From the NCBI RefSeq assembly GCF_025452235.1, contig NZ_CP104965.1, positions 3,034,501 to 3,098,500 of the forward strand: a stretch of 64,000 nucleotides of DNA. Direction: 5' to 3'. Source of the DNA: Devosia neptuniae (lineage in GTDB: Bacteria; Pseudomonadota; Alphaproteobacteria; Rhizobiales; Devosiaceae). The position numbers and the translations under genes were made by a program. Position 1 is the first letter of the stretch. Each line of letters begins with the position of its first letter. This document shows positions 9,024 to 17,973 of the stretch, piece after piece. The notes beneath the pieces are model-generated. The model searched no databases and had not been told where the DNA came from. It saw only the letters and a program-made list of their open reading frames with translations.

Positions 9024-9785
9024 TCACTCATGATAGAGCACCGAGCGGCCACCATCGATGGCGATTGAGGTGGCATTGATGAAAGGGGCTTCGTCGCTGG
9101 CGAGAAATACTGCCGTCATGGCCACCTCTTCCGGCTTGCCGATGCGTTTGGGCGGGTGGAGATCATAGGTGCGCTGCCGCTCGGCCGCCGGGTCGGGGAA
9201 GGTATTCCAATAGTCCAATGCCAGCTCGGTCTCGATATAGCCCGGCGCAATGGCATTCACCCGAATATTGCGCGCCGCATATTCGATGCCCAAGGCCCGG
9301 GTCAGGCCGAGTAGGCCGTGCTTGGCCACGGGATAGGGGAAGGTGCCGGGAATGATGGTGGAACTGTGCGAAGAGGCGATATTGACAATGCTGCCGGCAT
9401 TGCGCTCCAGCATGGCGGGCAATGCTGCCCGACACATGCGCCACACGCCTTCGAGGTCGACCGCCATGCAGCGCTGCCATTCGGCATCGCTGGTTTGCAG
9501 CGGTTCGTGAAAGACATTGATGCCGGCATTGTTGACCAGCACGTCGATGCGGCCGAACCGCTCGCGCACCATGGCGATGGCGGCGTCCACAGAGGCCTGG
9601 TCGGTGACGTCGGTCTGCACGAACAGGGCATTCTCGCCCAGCCGTTCGGCTGTTGCCGCGCCTGTTGCGCTGTCGCGCTCGGCGATCACGGCGATGGCGC
9701 CTTCGCGCACAAAGGCCTCGGCTATGGCGGCGCCGATGCCGCGGCCTGCGCCGGTAATAATTGCGATCTTGCCGTTGAGCCGCAT
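9024..9785 (-). CDS. SDR-family oxidoreductase of the galactonate locus
   Basis: Classical short-chain dehydrogenase: TGAGRGIG cofactor motif near the N-terminus, NNAG at the end of beta-4, catalytic Ser in NIASSHSS, and Tyr and Lys in YPVAKHG. About 253 residues, standard length. It overlaps the end of dgoD if TTG/GTG starts at 9794/9791 are used; the ATG at 9785 is taken here. Position between a galactonate dehydratase and its regulator suggests oxidation of galactose to the lactone or acid (inference). Confidence 0.9.
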   Translation of the reverse strand: MRLNGKIAIITGAGRGIGAAIAEAFVREGAIAVIAERDSATGAATAERLGENALFVQTDVTDQASVDAAIAMVRERFGRIDVLVNNAGINVFHEPLQTSDAEWQRCMAVDLEGVWRMCRAALPAMLERNAGSIVNIASSHSSTIIPGTFPYPVAKHGLLGLTRALGIEYAARNIRVNAIAPGYIETELALDYWNTFPDPAAERQRTYDLHPPKRIGKPEEVAMTAVFLASDEAPFINATSIAIDGGRSVLYHE

Positions 9786-9787
9786 GT

Positions 9788-10960
9788 TCACCAATCCACT
9801 ATGGTCCCATCCGCCAGCACCGCATTCTGCGTGTGCAGCACTTCCTGCTTATAGGGGTGCCTGGCGCATTCCGTCTCGTCTACCACGATGCCGAGGCCCG
9901 GCGCGTCGGGCACCTGCCAGAAGCCGTCCACGCGCCGGATCGGGCCTTGCACCACGTCGAAATACCATGGCACCGCGCCGACCATTTCTTCCTGGATGAC
10001 GTGGTTGGGGGTCGAAACGGCGAAATGCAATGCGGCGACCCCGGCAATGGGACCCAGTGGATTGTGCGGGGCGACGCCGATGCCCAAGGCTTCGGCTCGG
10101 GCGGCGATCTTTTTAGCTTCCAGCAAGCCGCCGCAATGGCAGATATCGGGCTGCACGATATCGATGGCGCCGGTGGCAAAGAGCGCATCGAATTCGGTGC
10201 GATCGATCAGCCGCTCCCCGGTCGCCAGCGGCACATTGGTGCGCTGCGCCAAGCGTGCCAGGCTCTGGAAATCGCCCGGGGGCACCGGTTCCTCGATGAA
10301 CATCGGCCGGCCCGGCGCCAGGGCCTCGATATAGGCGAGGGCGGCGCCGGCCGAGGCGGGGCGGCCATGAAAATCGACCATGATCTCGATGTCATCACCC
10401 ACCGCGGAGCGCATCGCTTCCATCATGCGGGCGACCTTGTCCACCTCGGGCAGCGGCGCATGATAATGGGTATAGGGCACGAAGACCGCCTTGAAGGCGC
10501 GATAGCCGTTCTCGACCACTTCGCGCGCCCGCTCGACCAGCGGTTCGATGGAATCGGTCTCATAAACGGCCCGCATATCGCCCATGCCCAGATGGGTATA
10601 GACTCCGACTTTGTCGCGCACCTTGCCGCCGAGCAGCCGCCAGACCGGCACATTGAGATGCTTGCCAAGGATATCCCACAGCGCCAGTTCGATGCCGGAT
10701 ACCGCGCTCATGCCGATGGCGCCCAATCGCCAGAAGCTCTGCTTGGTCATGACACGGACGGCCTGCTCAATGTCGCGCGGGTCGCGGCCGAGCAATAGCG
10801 GCGTCAGGTCTTCAATGGCCCCCGCGACGGCGCGGGTTTTCCACTCCAGTGTCGCCTCGCCCCAGCCGAACAGGCCGGGCTCGTCGGTCTCGACCTTGAC
10901 GAACACCCAATTGCGCATTTCGGCATTGACCACGCGTGTATGGATGGCCGTGATCTTCAT
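9788..10960 (-). CDS. dgoD: D-galactonate dehydratase (enolase superfamily)
   Basis: Converts D-galactonate to 2-keto-3-deoxygalactonate in the De Ley-Doudoroff route. The 390-residue protein has the galactonate-dehydratase hallmarks of the mandelate racemase subgroup: VDFHGR (metal Asp and acid His), IEEP and ATGERL (metal Glu residues) and PHNPLGP (base His). It heads a leftward operon dgoD-SDR-GntR, divergent from an ABC/GH2 operon across a 137-base control region. No dgoK or dgoA is present in the window. A related acid such as fuconate is possible, but the DFHGR and HNPLGP motifs favour galactonate. Confidence 0.85.
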   Translation of the reverse strand: MKITAIHTRVVNAEMRNWVFVKVETDEPGLFGWGEATLEWKTRAVAGAIEDLTPLLLGRDPRDIEQAVRVMTKQSFWRLGAIGMSAVSGIELALWDILGKHLNVPVWRLLGGKVRDKVGVYTHLGMGDMRAVYETDSIEPLVERAREVVENGYRAFKAVFVPYTHYHAPLPEVDKVARMMEAMRSAVGDDIEIMVDFHGRPASAGAALAYIEALAPGRPMFIEEPVPPGDFQSLARLAQRTNVPLATGERLIDRTEFDALFATGAIDIVQPDICHCGGLLEAKKIAARAEALGIGVAPHNPLGPIAGVAALHFAVSTPNHVIQEEMVGAVPWYFDVVQGPIRRVDGFWQVPDAPGLGIVVDETECARHPYKQEVLHTQNAVLADGTIVDW

Positions 10961-10973
10961 TCTTTAATTGCCT

Positions 10974-10986
10974 ATCATCTGATTAT
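10974..10986. promoter_or_regulatory. Candidate GntR operator, dgoD-proximal
   Basis: ATCATCTGATTAT, a near-perfect palindrome of form ATNATC-N-GATNAT, just upstream of dgoD. A matching copy in the opposite orientation lies at 11059-11071, across the divergent control region. Confidence 0.55.
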
Positions 10987-11045
10987 TGTGACTTGTGCAG
11001 GGCTGGTATCCGCCTGTCAAGGCGCCGAAGCGGCTAATCATAATA

Positions 11046-11074
11046 TTGACGGCAATCATTCATCAGATTATTAA
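11046..11074 (+). promoter_or_regulatory. Promoter of the GH2/ABC operon with overlapping GntR operator
   Basis: -35 TTGACG (11046-11051), 17-base spacer and -10 TATTAA (11069-11074), about 24 bases before the first permease ATG. The operator-like TTCATCAGATTAT (11059-11071) covers the spacer and touches the -10, as expected for repression. Confidence 0.6.
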
Positions 11075-11097
11075 AAGCGGAGACGGAGGAGCGCTGC

Positions 11098-12003
11098 ATG
11101 GTTTCCAGTTCGGCTTGGAATGGGGTTCGAAGGAATGGCGCCTTCTATGCGTCCATTGCCCCGTTCTTCCTGATTTTCCTGGCATTTTCCATTTTCCCCG
11201 TCGCCTTCTCGTTCTATCTGGGCCTGTCCGACTGGGACGGTTTCAGCGATCCGCACTTCGTCGGGCTGGCCAATTATGGCCGGGCCCTGAACGATCCGGT
11301 GTTCCAGAAGGCCATCTGGAACACGCTCTATCTGTGGTTCTGGTCGACCCTGTTCACCGTCGGGCTGGCGCTGGCGCTCGCCGTGCTGGTCAATGACCAT
11401 GTGATCGGCGGGCGGACCTATTTCCGGTTGGTTTTCCTGCTGCCACTGCTGGTGGCGCCGGCGATCGCCGCCATCATCCTGCGGGTGTTCTTCACCTCCA
11501 ATGGCGGCATCGTGAACATGCTGATGGGTGCCGCGCAGGGGCAGCCGAGCTATTTCAACTGGCTGGCCTCGGAGGTCTGGATCAAGCCGCTGGTGACGCT
11601 GCTGGTGATCTGGCGGTGGACCGGCTGGCACATGATCATTTTCCTGGCCGGACTGCAGGCCATTCCGCGTGATATCTACGAGGCGGCCCGCCTCGAGGGC
11701 GTCGGGCGCTGGGCGATATTCTCGCGCATCACGTTGCCCCTGCTCGTGCCTTCGCTGGTCTTTTCCATCGTCACGGCAACGCTGGGCGGCCTGCAGATGT
11801 TCGACGAGCCGTTCGTGCTCACGCAGGGGCAGGGCGGCACCAATAATTCCACCACCACTTTGGGCATGTATCTTTATGCCACCGCATTCACGCAGTTCGA
11901 TTTCGGGCTGGGCGCGGCGGTTAGCTGGTACATTTTTGCGGCAGTGGTTGGCTTTACCCTGCTCAGCCGAGCGGTCAACCAGCGCCTGGGGGGGTCGGCA
12001 TGA
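11098..12003 (+). CDS. Carbohydrate ABC permease, UgpA/MalF type
   Basis: Inner-membrane permease subunit of about 301 residues with six hydrophobic segments and the EAA loop EAARLEGVGRWAIFSRITLPLL near the C-terminal third. GGAGGA lies just upstream of the ATG. It is the first gene of a rightward operon and overlaps the second permease by 4 bases. Together with the downstream binding protein and UgpC-type ATPase it forms a complete CUT1 sugar importer. GH2 and galactonate context suggests galactosides or related oligosaccharides (inference). Confidence 0.9.
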   Translation: MVSSSAWNGVRRNGAFYASIAPFFLIFLAFSIFPVAFSFYLGLSDWDGFSDPHFVGLANYGRALNDPVFQKAIWNTLYLWFWSTLFTVGLALALAVLVNDHVIGGRTYFRLVFLLPLLVAPAIAAIILRVFFTSNGGIVNMLMGAAQGQPSYFNWLASEVWIKPLVTLLVIWRWTGWHMIIFLAGLQAIPRDIYEAARLEGVGRWAIFSRITLPLLVPSLVFSIVTATLGGLQMFDEPFVLTQGQGGTNNSTTTLGMYLYATAFTQFDFGLGAAVSWYIFAAVVGFTLLSRAVNQRLGGSA

Positions 12004-12845
12004 TCAAGCTCTTGGCCAATCGGGAGCGCCGCTTCAACCTGCTGGTGACATTGGCGCTGTTTGTGGTGTCGCTGATCTTCGTGCTGCCGCTCTATTGGAC
12101 GGCGGTGTTTGCGACGCGGACGCTGAGCGAGGTCTTCCAGTTTCCGCCGCCAATCTGGTTCGGCGATGCGCTGTTCGACAATTATGCGCGGATCGAGGCG
12201 GTGTTTCCTCCGTTCCGGCCGATCATCAATAGCCTGATCGTGGCCGTGCCTAAAACGCTCGGCCTGGTGCTGGTGAGCGCCTTGGCGGGCTATGGTTTTG
12301 CCCGCTATGTGCGGGCACCCGGACGCGGTTTCCTGCTGGCGGCGACCTTTGCCACCCTGTTCTTTCCGCCCTCGCTGGCGCTCATCCCGTTCTTTTTGCA
12401 GATGAGCTGGATCGGCTGGCTCAATACGTTCTGGCCATTGATCGTGCCGGCTGTCGCCTCGGGTTTCGGGGTCATCTGGATGTACACCTATATCGGCTCG
12501 ACCGTGCCCCGCGAATTGTACGAGGCGGCCGAAATGGATGGCGCCAAGGGCTTTGCTACATTCTTCTTCGTCGTCCTGCCGATCATACGGCCGGGTCTGG
12601 CCGCCCTGGCGGTGTGGACGGTGATCGGCACCTGGAACGACTTCCAGCTGCCCTTGGTCGTGCTCGGCGATGGCACCCGTTTCACCGTACCGCTCGCGCT
12701 GACGACGCTCTCGACCACCCACTATTCCGATACGCCCGCCGTGATGCTCTCAACGCTCATGGGCCTCGTGCCGGTGTTCGTCCTGTTCGCCCTGCTCAGC
12801 CGACAATTCATCGCAGGGCTGACATCCGGCGCGGTCAAATCCTGA
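12000..12845 (+). CDS. Carbohydrate ABC permease, UgpE/MalG type
   Basis: Second permease of the importer, about 281 residues, six hydrophobic segments and the EAA loop EAAEMDGAKGFATFFFVVLPII. Its ATG overlaps the stop of the first permease (4 bases), indicating translational coupling. The binding-protein gene follows after 32 bases. Confidence 0.9.
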   Translation: MIKLLANRERRFNLLVTLALFVVSLIFVLPLYWTAVFATRTLSEVFQFPPPIWFGDALFDNYARIEAVFPPFRPIINSLIVAVPKTLGLVLVSALAGYGFARYVRAPGRGFLLAATFATLFFPPSLALIPFFLQMSWIGWLNTFWPLIVPAVASGFGVIWMYTYIGSTVPRELYEAAEMDGAKGFATFFFVVLPIIRPGLAALAVWTVIGTWNDFQLPLVVLGDGTRFTVPLALTTLSTTHYSDTPAVMLSTLMGLVPVFVLFALLSRQFIAGLTSGAVKS

Positions 12846-12877
12846 TCGTGGCAATGCAAAGTTCAAGGAGGGAACTC

Positions 12878-14173
12878 ATGCGACCAATCAAGACTGCTCT
12901 TCTCTCGGCCCTGGCCGCCCTGGCCCTGGCATCGGCACCTATGGCGCAGGAGGCGGCGCCCTATCGTCCGGGGCCCGAAACGTCGGGCACCATCAAGGTC
13001 TGGACCTGGCCCAATAATGATCGCACCTTTCAGGCGCTGATGCCGGCATTCAACGCGGCCTACCCCAATATCAAGGTCGAGGTGCAGGGCTTTCCCAATG
13101 GCGACAGCCAATATCTCAATACGCTGCAGCGCGCCCTGCTGAGCAATTCCGGTCCGGACGTGGCCATGATCGAGATCGGGGTGCTCGCCCTGCTACGCGA
13201 ACGGCCGCAATGGGTGGATCTGGCGCAGGACCCCTATAATGCGGACGCGCTGATGAGCCAGTTCGCGCCCTTTGCCGCGGCCAATGTCACCCGGCCCGAT
13301 GGCAAGATCGTCGCGCTGCCCAAGCACACTGGGCCTGGCGGGCTGTTCTATCGGCGCGACATTTTCGCGGAAGCGGGCCTGGCCAATGCGCCGGGGGATG
13401 TCGAGGCGCTGTTCGCCGATTGGAATAGTTTCATCGAAGAAGGCCAGAAGGTGGTCAAACCCAATGAGCGCTGGCTGATCGCCAATGGCATGGAAATCGT
13501 GTCGACGATGATGGCCCAACGCGGGGTCAACTGGTTCGATGCCGAGGGCAAGCTGCAGCTGGAAAATCCGGTGGTGCTCGAAGCGTTGCAGGTGGTCGAC
13601 AAGGCCGCCGATGCCGGTCTCATCTCGCCTTTTGCCATGTGGTCGCCGGAATGGCAGGGGGCCTTCGGCCGCGGCCAGATCGCCACGATCATGTCCGGCA
13701 ACTGGTTTGGCGGGTTGCTCAAGCGCGCCTTTGCGCCGGACGATGACGGCAAGTGGGGCGTTGCTGCGGCTCCCGCCGATAGCACCGGCAATCGCTCCTT
13801 CAACGCCGGGGGCGATCATATCGGCATCCTTGAAACCTCGCAGAACAAGGAAGCCGCCTGGGCCTTTATCAGCTGGGTGGTGACCGATGGCGAAAGCCTC
13901 AAGCAGCAATACCAGAACGACGACCTTTATCCGGCCTGGACGCCAGCGGGCACGACCGAGTGGATCAATTTCGCTGATCCCTATTACGACGGCCAGAACG
14001 TCAACGAGGTCTTTGCCCAGGTTCAGGCCAATCTGATCCCCGCCACGCTCAATACCGACGACAGCGTGGTGAGCGCTGCCATGCAGACGGTGGTCAACAA
14101 TATCGTCCAGGGCGTTTCGACGCCCGAGCAGGCGCTGGAACAGGCCAAGGCCGAAGTCGCCGCGCGGCTTTGA
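12878..14173 (+). CDS. Extracellular sugar-binding protein, family 1
   Basis: Periplasmic binding protein of 431 residues with a Sec signal peptide (ALAALALASAPMAQ) and a CUT1-type mature start (SGTIKVWTWPNNDRTFQ). The start ATG 12878 has AAGGAGGG about 7 bases upstream; the longer in-frame extension overlaps the permease and is rejected. A perfect 9-bp hairpin follows its stop before the GH2 gene, which may stabilise this part of the message. Confidence 0.9.
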   Translation: MRPIKTALLSALAALALASAPMAQEAAPYRPGPETSGTIKVWTWPNNDRTFQALMPAFNAAYPNIKVEVQGFPNGDSQYLNTLQRALLSNSGPDVAMIEIGVLALLRERPQWVDLAQDPYNADALMSQFAPFAAANVTRPDGKIVALPKHTGPGGLFYRRDIFAEAGLANAPGDVEALFADWNSFIEEGQKVVKPNERWLIANGMEIVSTMMAQRGVNWFDAEGKLQLENPVVLEALQVVDKAADAGLISPFAMWSPEWQGAFGRGQIATIMSGNWFGGLLKRAFAPDDDGKWGVAAAPADSTGNRSFNAGGDHIGILETSQNKEAAWAFISWVVTDGESLKQQYQNDDLYPAWTPAGTTEWINFADPYYDGQNVNEVFAQVQANLIPATLNTDDSVVSAAMQTVVNNIVQGVSTPEQALEQAKAEVAARL

Positions 14174-14181
14174 ATTTCCAG

Positions 14182-14203
14182 GGCGGCGGGTGGTCCCGCC
14201 GCC
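14182..14203 (+). terminator. Intercistronic hairpin after the binding-protein gene
   Basis: GGCGGCGGG-TGGT-CCCGCCGCC, a perfect 9-bp stem, 8 bases after the stop of the binding-protein gene and inside the operon. It lacks a clean U-tract, so partial termination or mRNA 3'-end protection is more likely than full termination. Confidence 0.6.
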
Positions 14204-14236
14204 TATTCCTCAATCTTTATCGCACGAGACGTTTTC

Positions 14237-16921
14237 ATGCTTTCCAGCCTCGATCTTTCCGGTACCTGGTCCTTCGCGCTTGATCCCAAGGGGGTGGGCC
14301 TCGAACAGGATTGGGCCGCAAGCCAGCTTGCCGATACGATCGCGCTGCCCGGCAGTGTCGACGAGGCCGAAAAGACGCCGCTGACCACGACCACGACCAT
14401 GGCCTATCTCAGCCGGCGCCACCCCTATATCGGCAAGGCCTGGTATCAGCGCATGATCACCATTGCCGCCGAGCAGGGCGATCTGTTCCACTGGCTGTTC
14501 CTCGAACGTCCGCATGGGCAGGTCGATCTTTATGTCGATGGCACCAAGGTGGCGCGTGACGAAAGCCTGTCGACGCCCAACCGCTTCTTCCTGGGCAAGC
14601 TCGCTGTGGGCGAGCATGTGCTGACCATGCAGATCGACAATAGCCGCTTCGAGGCGGTCGGGGATTCCCACCTGCCGCGCAATCCCGATGTCGCCCATTC
14701 CAAGTCCGACCATACCCAGACCAATTGGAATGGCGTGGTGGGGCGCCTAGAATTGCAGTCACAGGTCGCGGGCATTGCGCGGTTGGCGGTCTTTGCGCCA
14801 TCCCGGTCGATCCGTATCGAGCTTGATCTTGAGGCCTATGACACCGAAACCTTCTGGCCCACCTTCTGGAAGGGTGAGCACAAGGACATGGTCCGGCTCA
14901 CGCTGCGCCTCGCCGGGCAGGAAAAGCTCGTGGTCGATCATCCGGTGCAGATCACGTCGGCGCTGACGCATGCGAGGATCACGCTGGACCTGCCGGAGGC
15001 CGCGCGGCTATGGGATGAGTTCGATCCCGTGGTGCATCAGGTCGACGCCGAATGGCTGCGGGACGGGCAGTCGCTCGATCGGGCGACGAGCCAATTCGGC
15101 ATTCGCTCGATCACCACCGAGGGGCGTCATATCCTGCTCAACGGGCGCCGCATCTTCCTGCGCGGCACGCTCGATTGCTGCATTTTCCCCCTGACCGGCT
15201 ATCCGCCCACCGACAAGCCTGGCTGGCGCAAGGCCATGGGTACGGCCAAGGCCTATGGCCTCAACCATATTCGTTTTCACTCCTATTGCCCGCCCAAAGC
15301 GGCCTTCGAAGTGGCGGACGAGCTCGGGCTGATCTTGCATGTCGAGACACCCATCTGGGCGTTTCTGGGCACCGATCCGGCGCTTGATCGCTATATCCAT
15401 GCCGAGGCCGATCGCATCGTGGCCGAATATGGCAATCACCCGAGCTTCCTGATGTTTACCGTGGGCAACGAGGTCTATGGCGGGCGCATGCATGCCTTCC
15501 TCGAACGGTTCGTCGAGGGCTGGCGCAGCCGCGACGACCGGCGCATCTATAATGGCGGTTCGGGCTGGCCCACCACCGAACGGGCGCAATATGTCAGCAA
15601 GCCCGAGCCGCGCAGCCATCGCTGGGGTGAGGGCATGGGAAGCCGCCTCAACGCGCGGCCGCTGGAAACGCGCACCGACTGGTCGGAATGGGTGGAGAAA
15701 GTGCCCATGGCGCTGGTCAGCCACGAAATCGGGCAATGGTGCGTTTACCCGGACCTCCAGGAAATCGCCAAATATACTGGGGTTGTCGAGGCGCGGAATT
15801 TCATGATGGTGCGCGACGACCTTGCCGCCAAGGGCATGCTGGACCAAGCCGATAGCTTCATGCGCAATAGCGGGGCCTTGCAGACTATGCTCTACAAGGA
15901 AGATATCGAGGCGGCGCTCCGTACCCCCGATTTTGCCGGTTTCCAGCTGCTGGGCCTGCAGGATTTCCCGGGTCAGGGCACGGCGCTGGTCGGCGTGGTC
16001 GACGCCTTCTGGGACGAAAAGCCCTATGTCACGCCTGAGCGGTTCCACGAATTCTGTGCGCCCACCGTGCCTTTGTTGCGCGCCGATGGCTTCGTGATGC
16101 GCCAGGGCGAGGTTTTCGCCGCCGATCTGCAGATTGCCCATTATGCCGCCGGCGCCCTGCCGGCGGGTCAGGTGACGGTGCGGGTGGTGGACAATGCCGG
16201 GCATCAGCATGGCGAATGGTCATTGCCGGTGCGGGATCTCGCCACCGGTGCCTTGCATGACATTGGCACGGTGGAGATCCCCACCGCGGCACTGCCCGAG
16301 GGGCTGCATGAAATACTTGTCACCGGCGATGGCTTTGCCAATCGCTATGAATTGGCGGTGCTGGCGGGCGGCGATCAGGCGACGCTCGATATCGTGCATG
16401 ACCTTGATGCCGACCTGCTTGCCCAGGTCGAGGCGGGTCGGAGCCTTGTTCTGGCGGCGGCCCCCGAAAGCATGGTTCCCAATGCCGAACTTGGCCACAC
16501 CGTGCTGTTCTGGAACACGCTATGGACCCGCGATCAGCCGCCGCACACGCTTGGCCTGATCAATGATCTCGACCATCCGGTGTTTGCGCGCTTCCCCGCT
16601 CTGGAGCATAGCAGCTGGCACGAATGGGAGCTGACCCATGGCCGCCGGGCGTTCGATGTGAGCGGGTTGCCAGCACGGCATATCATCCGCGTCATCGACG
16701 ACTGGAACAAGAACCGCGATCTGGCGCTGGTGGCCGAAATACGGATCGGCAAGGGGCGATTGCTGCTCTGCGCGGTTGATATCGAAACCGATCTGGACCG
16801 GCGGCTGGTCGCTGCCAAGTTGCGGGTCGCACTCGCCAACTACGTGTCGGGCGAGGCCACTGCGGCGCCGGAGGTTGCGGGAGCCGATGTGCTCTCCTGG
16901 TGGGAAAGGGTGCGAGCATGA
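14237..16921 (+). CDS. Glycoside hydrolase family 2 (beta-galactosidase/glucuronidase-like)
   Basis: An 894-residue cytoplasmic GH2 enzyme (no signal peptide). A sugar-binding jelly roll lies at about 1-190, immunoglobulin-like domain about 190-290, a TIM barrel about 290-620 and a C-terminal extension. Acid/base Glu412 is in FTVGNEVYGG and the nucleophile is probably Glu497 in SHEIGQWCVYPD. Operon context with a sugar importer and galactonate dehydratase suggests hydrolysis of imported beta-galactosides, but GH2 also covers glucuronidases and mannosidases. Its stop overlaps the start of the ATPase gene (ATGA). Confidence 0.85.
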   Translation: MLSSLDLSGTWSFALDPKGVGLEQDWAASQLADTIALPGSVDEAEKTPLTTTTTMAYLSRRHPYIGKAWYQRMITIAAEQGDLFHWLFLERPHGQVDLYVDGTKVARDESLSTPNRFFLGKLAVGEHVLTMQIDNSRFEAVGDSHLPRNPDVAHSKSDHTQTNWNGVVGRLELQSQVAGIARLAVFAPSRSIRIELDLEAYDTETFWPTFWKGEHKDMVRLTLRLAGQEKLVVDHPVQITSALTHARITLDLPEAARLWDEFDPVVHQVDAEWLRDGQSLDRATSQFGIRSITTEGRHILLNGRRIFLRGTLDCCIFPLTGYPPTDKPGWRKAMGTAKAYGLNHIRFHSYCPPKAAFEVADELGLILHVETPIWAFLGTDPALDRYIHAEADRIVAEYGNHPSFLMFTVGNEVYGGRMHAFLERFVEGWRSRDDRRIYNGGSGWPTTERAQYVSKPEPRSHRWGEGMGSRLNARPLETRTDWSEWVEKVPMALVSHEIGQWCVYPDLQEIAKYTGVVEARNFMMVRDDLAAKGMLDQADSFMRNSGALQTMLYKEDIEAALRTPDFAGFQLLGLQDFPGQGTALVGVVDAFWDEKPYVTPERFHEFCAPTVPLLRADGFVMRQGEVFAADLQIAHYAAGALPAGQVTVRVVDNAGHQHGEWSLPVRDLATGALHDIGTVEIPTAALPEGLHEILVTGDGFANRYELAVLAGGDQATLDIVHDLDADLLAQVEAGRSLVLAAAPESMVPNAELGHTVLFWNTLWTRDQPPHTLGLINDLDHPVFARFPALEHSSWHEWELTHGRRAFDVSGLPARHIIRVIDDWNKNRDLALVAEIRIGKGRLLLCAVDIETDLDRRLVAAKLRVALANYVSGEATAAPEVAGADVLSWWERVRA

Positions 16922-17973
16922 GTGAGATCGTCCTCAAACAAGTCCGCAAAAGCTATGGCGGCTCCGAAGTCATTCATGGGGTCGATCTGCAGGTTGGGGA
17001 GGGCGAGTTCTGCGTGTTCGTGGGACCGTCGGGCTGTGGCAAGTCGACCTTGCTGCGCATGATTGCGGGACTTGAGGATATCAGCGGCGGCACGGTCGAG
17101 CTGGGTGGCCGGGTGGTCAACGATGTCGAGCCCTCGGCGCGGGGCTTGGCGATGGTGTTCCAGTCCTATGCGCTTTATCCGCATATGAGCGTCAAGGCGA
17201 ATATGAGTTTTGGGCTGCGGATGACCGGGCACTCCAAACAGGAGACCGAGGCCCGTGTAGTGGAAGCCGCGCGCATCCTGCAACTCGATAGTCTTATGGA
17301 CCGCAAGCCGAGCCAGTTATCGGGCGGACAGCGGCAGCGGGTGGCGATCGGGCGCGCCATTGTGCGCCAGCCCAAGGCGTTTCTGTTCGACGAACCATTG
17401 TCCAACCTCGATGCCGAATTGCGCGTCGCCATGCGGGTCGAGATTGCCAAGCTGCATCGCGATCTCGGCGCGACCATGATTTACGTCACCCATGATCAGG
17501 TCGAAGCCATGACGCTGGCCGACAAGATCGTGGTGCTGCGCGCCGGCGTGGTCGAGCAGGTGGGCTCGCCCGCCGAACTCTATACCAATCCCGGCAACGT
17601 GTTCGTCGCGGGATTCATCGGCTCGCCGCGGATGAACTTGCTGTCTGCTGTCTCTGATGGCCAACGCGTGTCGCTCGGCGCCGTGCAGTTCAAGCCATCG
17701 TTGAACGCGCCGCCGCCCGCCGGTCCGGTGACGATCGGCATCCGGCCCGAACAGTTCGAGGCCCAGCAGGATAGCGTCGTACTCAAGCTCGCGGTCGAGG
17801 TTGTCGAAAATCTGGGCGCCAGCTCGATCGTGCATGCCCGCCTGCCGGACGGGCAGGAAGTGCTGGTCGAGCAGCGCGGCAAGAGTCGTGCCGGGGACGG
17901 GGAAATGATCGAGGTTCGCGTCGAGCGGCAGGAAATCCTGTTCTTTGGCGCCGATGGCATCCGGCTACGGTGA
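16918..17973 (+). CDS. UgpC-type sugar ABC ATPase
   Basis: Energises the upstream importer. Walker [10 protein letters not shown], signature LSGGQRQRV, Walker [12 protein letters not shown] and H-loop THDQ are all intact, and a C-terminal TOBE/MalK-like regulatory domain is present. ATG 16918 overlaps the GH2 stop by 4 bases; an upstream in-frame start at 16900 is less likely. Last gene of the operon. Confidence 0.93.
   Translation: MSEIVLKQVRKSYGGSEVIHGVDLQVGEGEFCVFVGPSGCGKSTLLRMIAGLEDISGGTVELGGRVVNDVEPSARGLAMVFQSYALYPHMSVKANMSFGLRMTGHSKQETEARVVEAARILQLDSLMDRKPSQLSGGQRQRVAIGRAIVRQPKAFLFDEPLSNLDAELRVAMRVEIAKLHRDLGATMIYVTHDQVEAMTLADKIVVLRAGVVEQVGSPAELYTNPGNVFVAGFIGSPRMNLLSAVSDGQRVSLGAVQFKPSLNAPPPAGPVTIGIRPEQFEAQQDSVVLKLAVEVVENLGASSIVHARLPDGQEVLVEQRGKSRAGDGEMIEVRVERQEILFFGADGIRLR

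Noticed and set aside
15008..16210. 400-residue minus-strand frame
   Set aside because: Lies wholly within the GH2 gene on the other strand; no family motifs.
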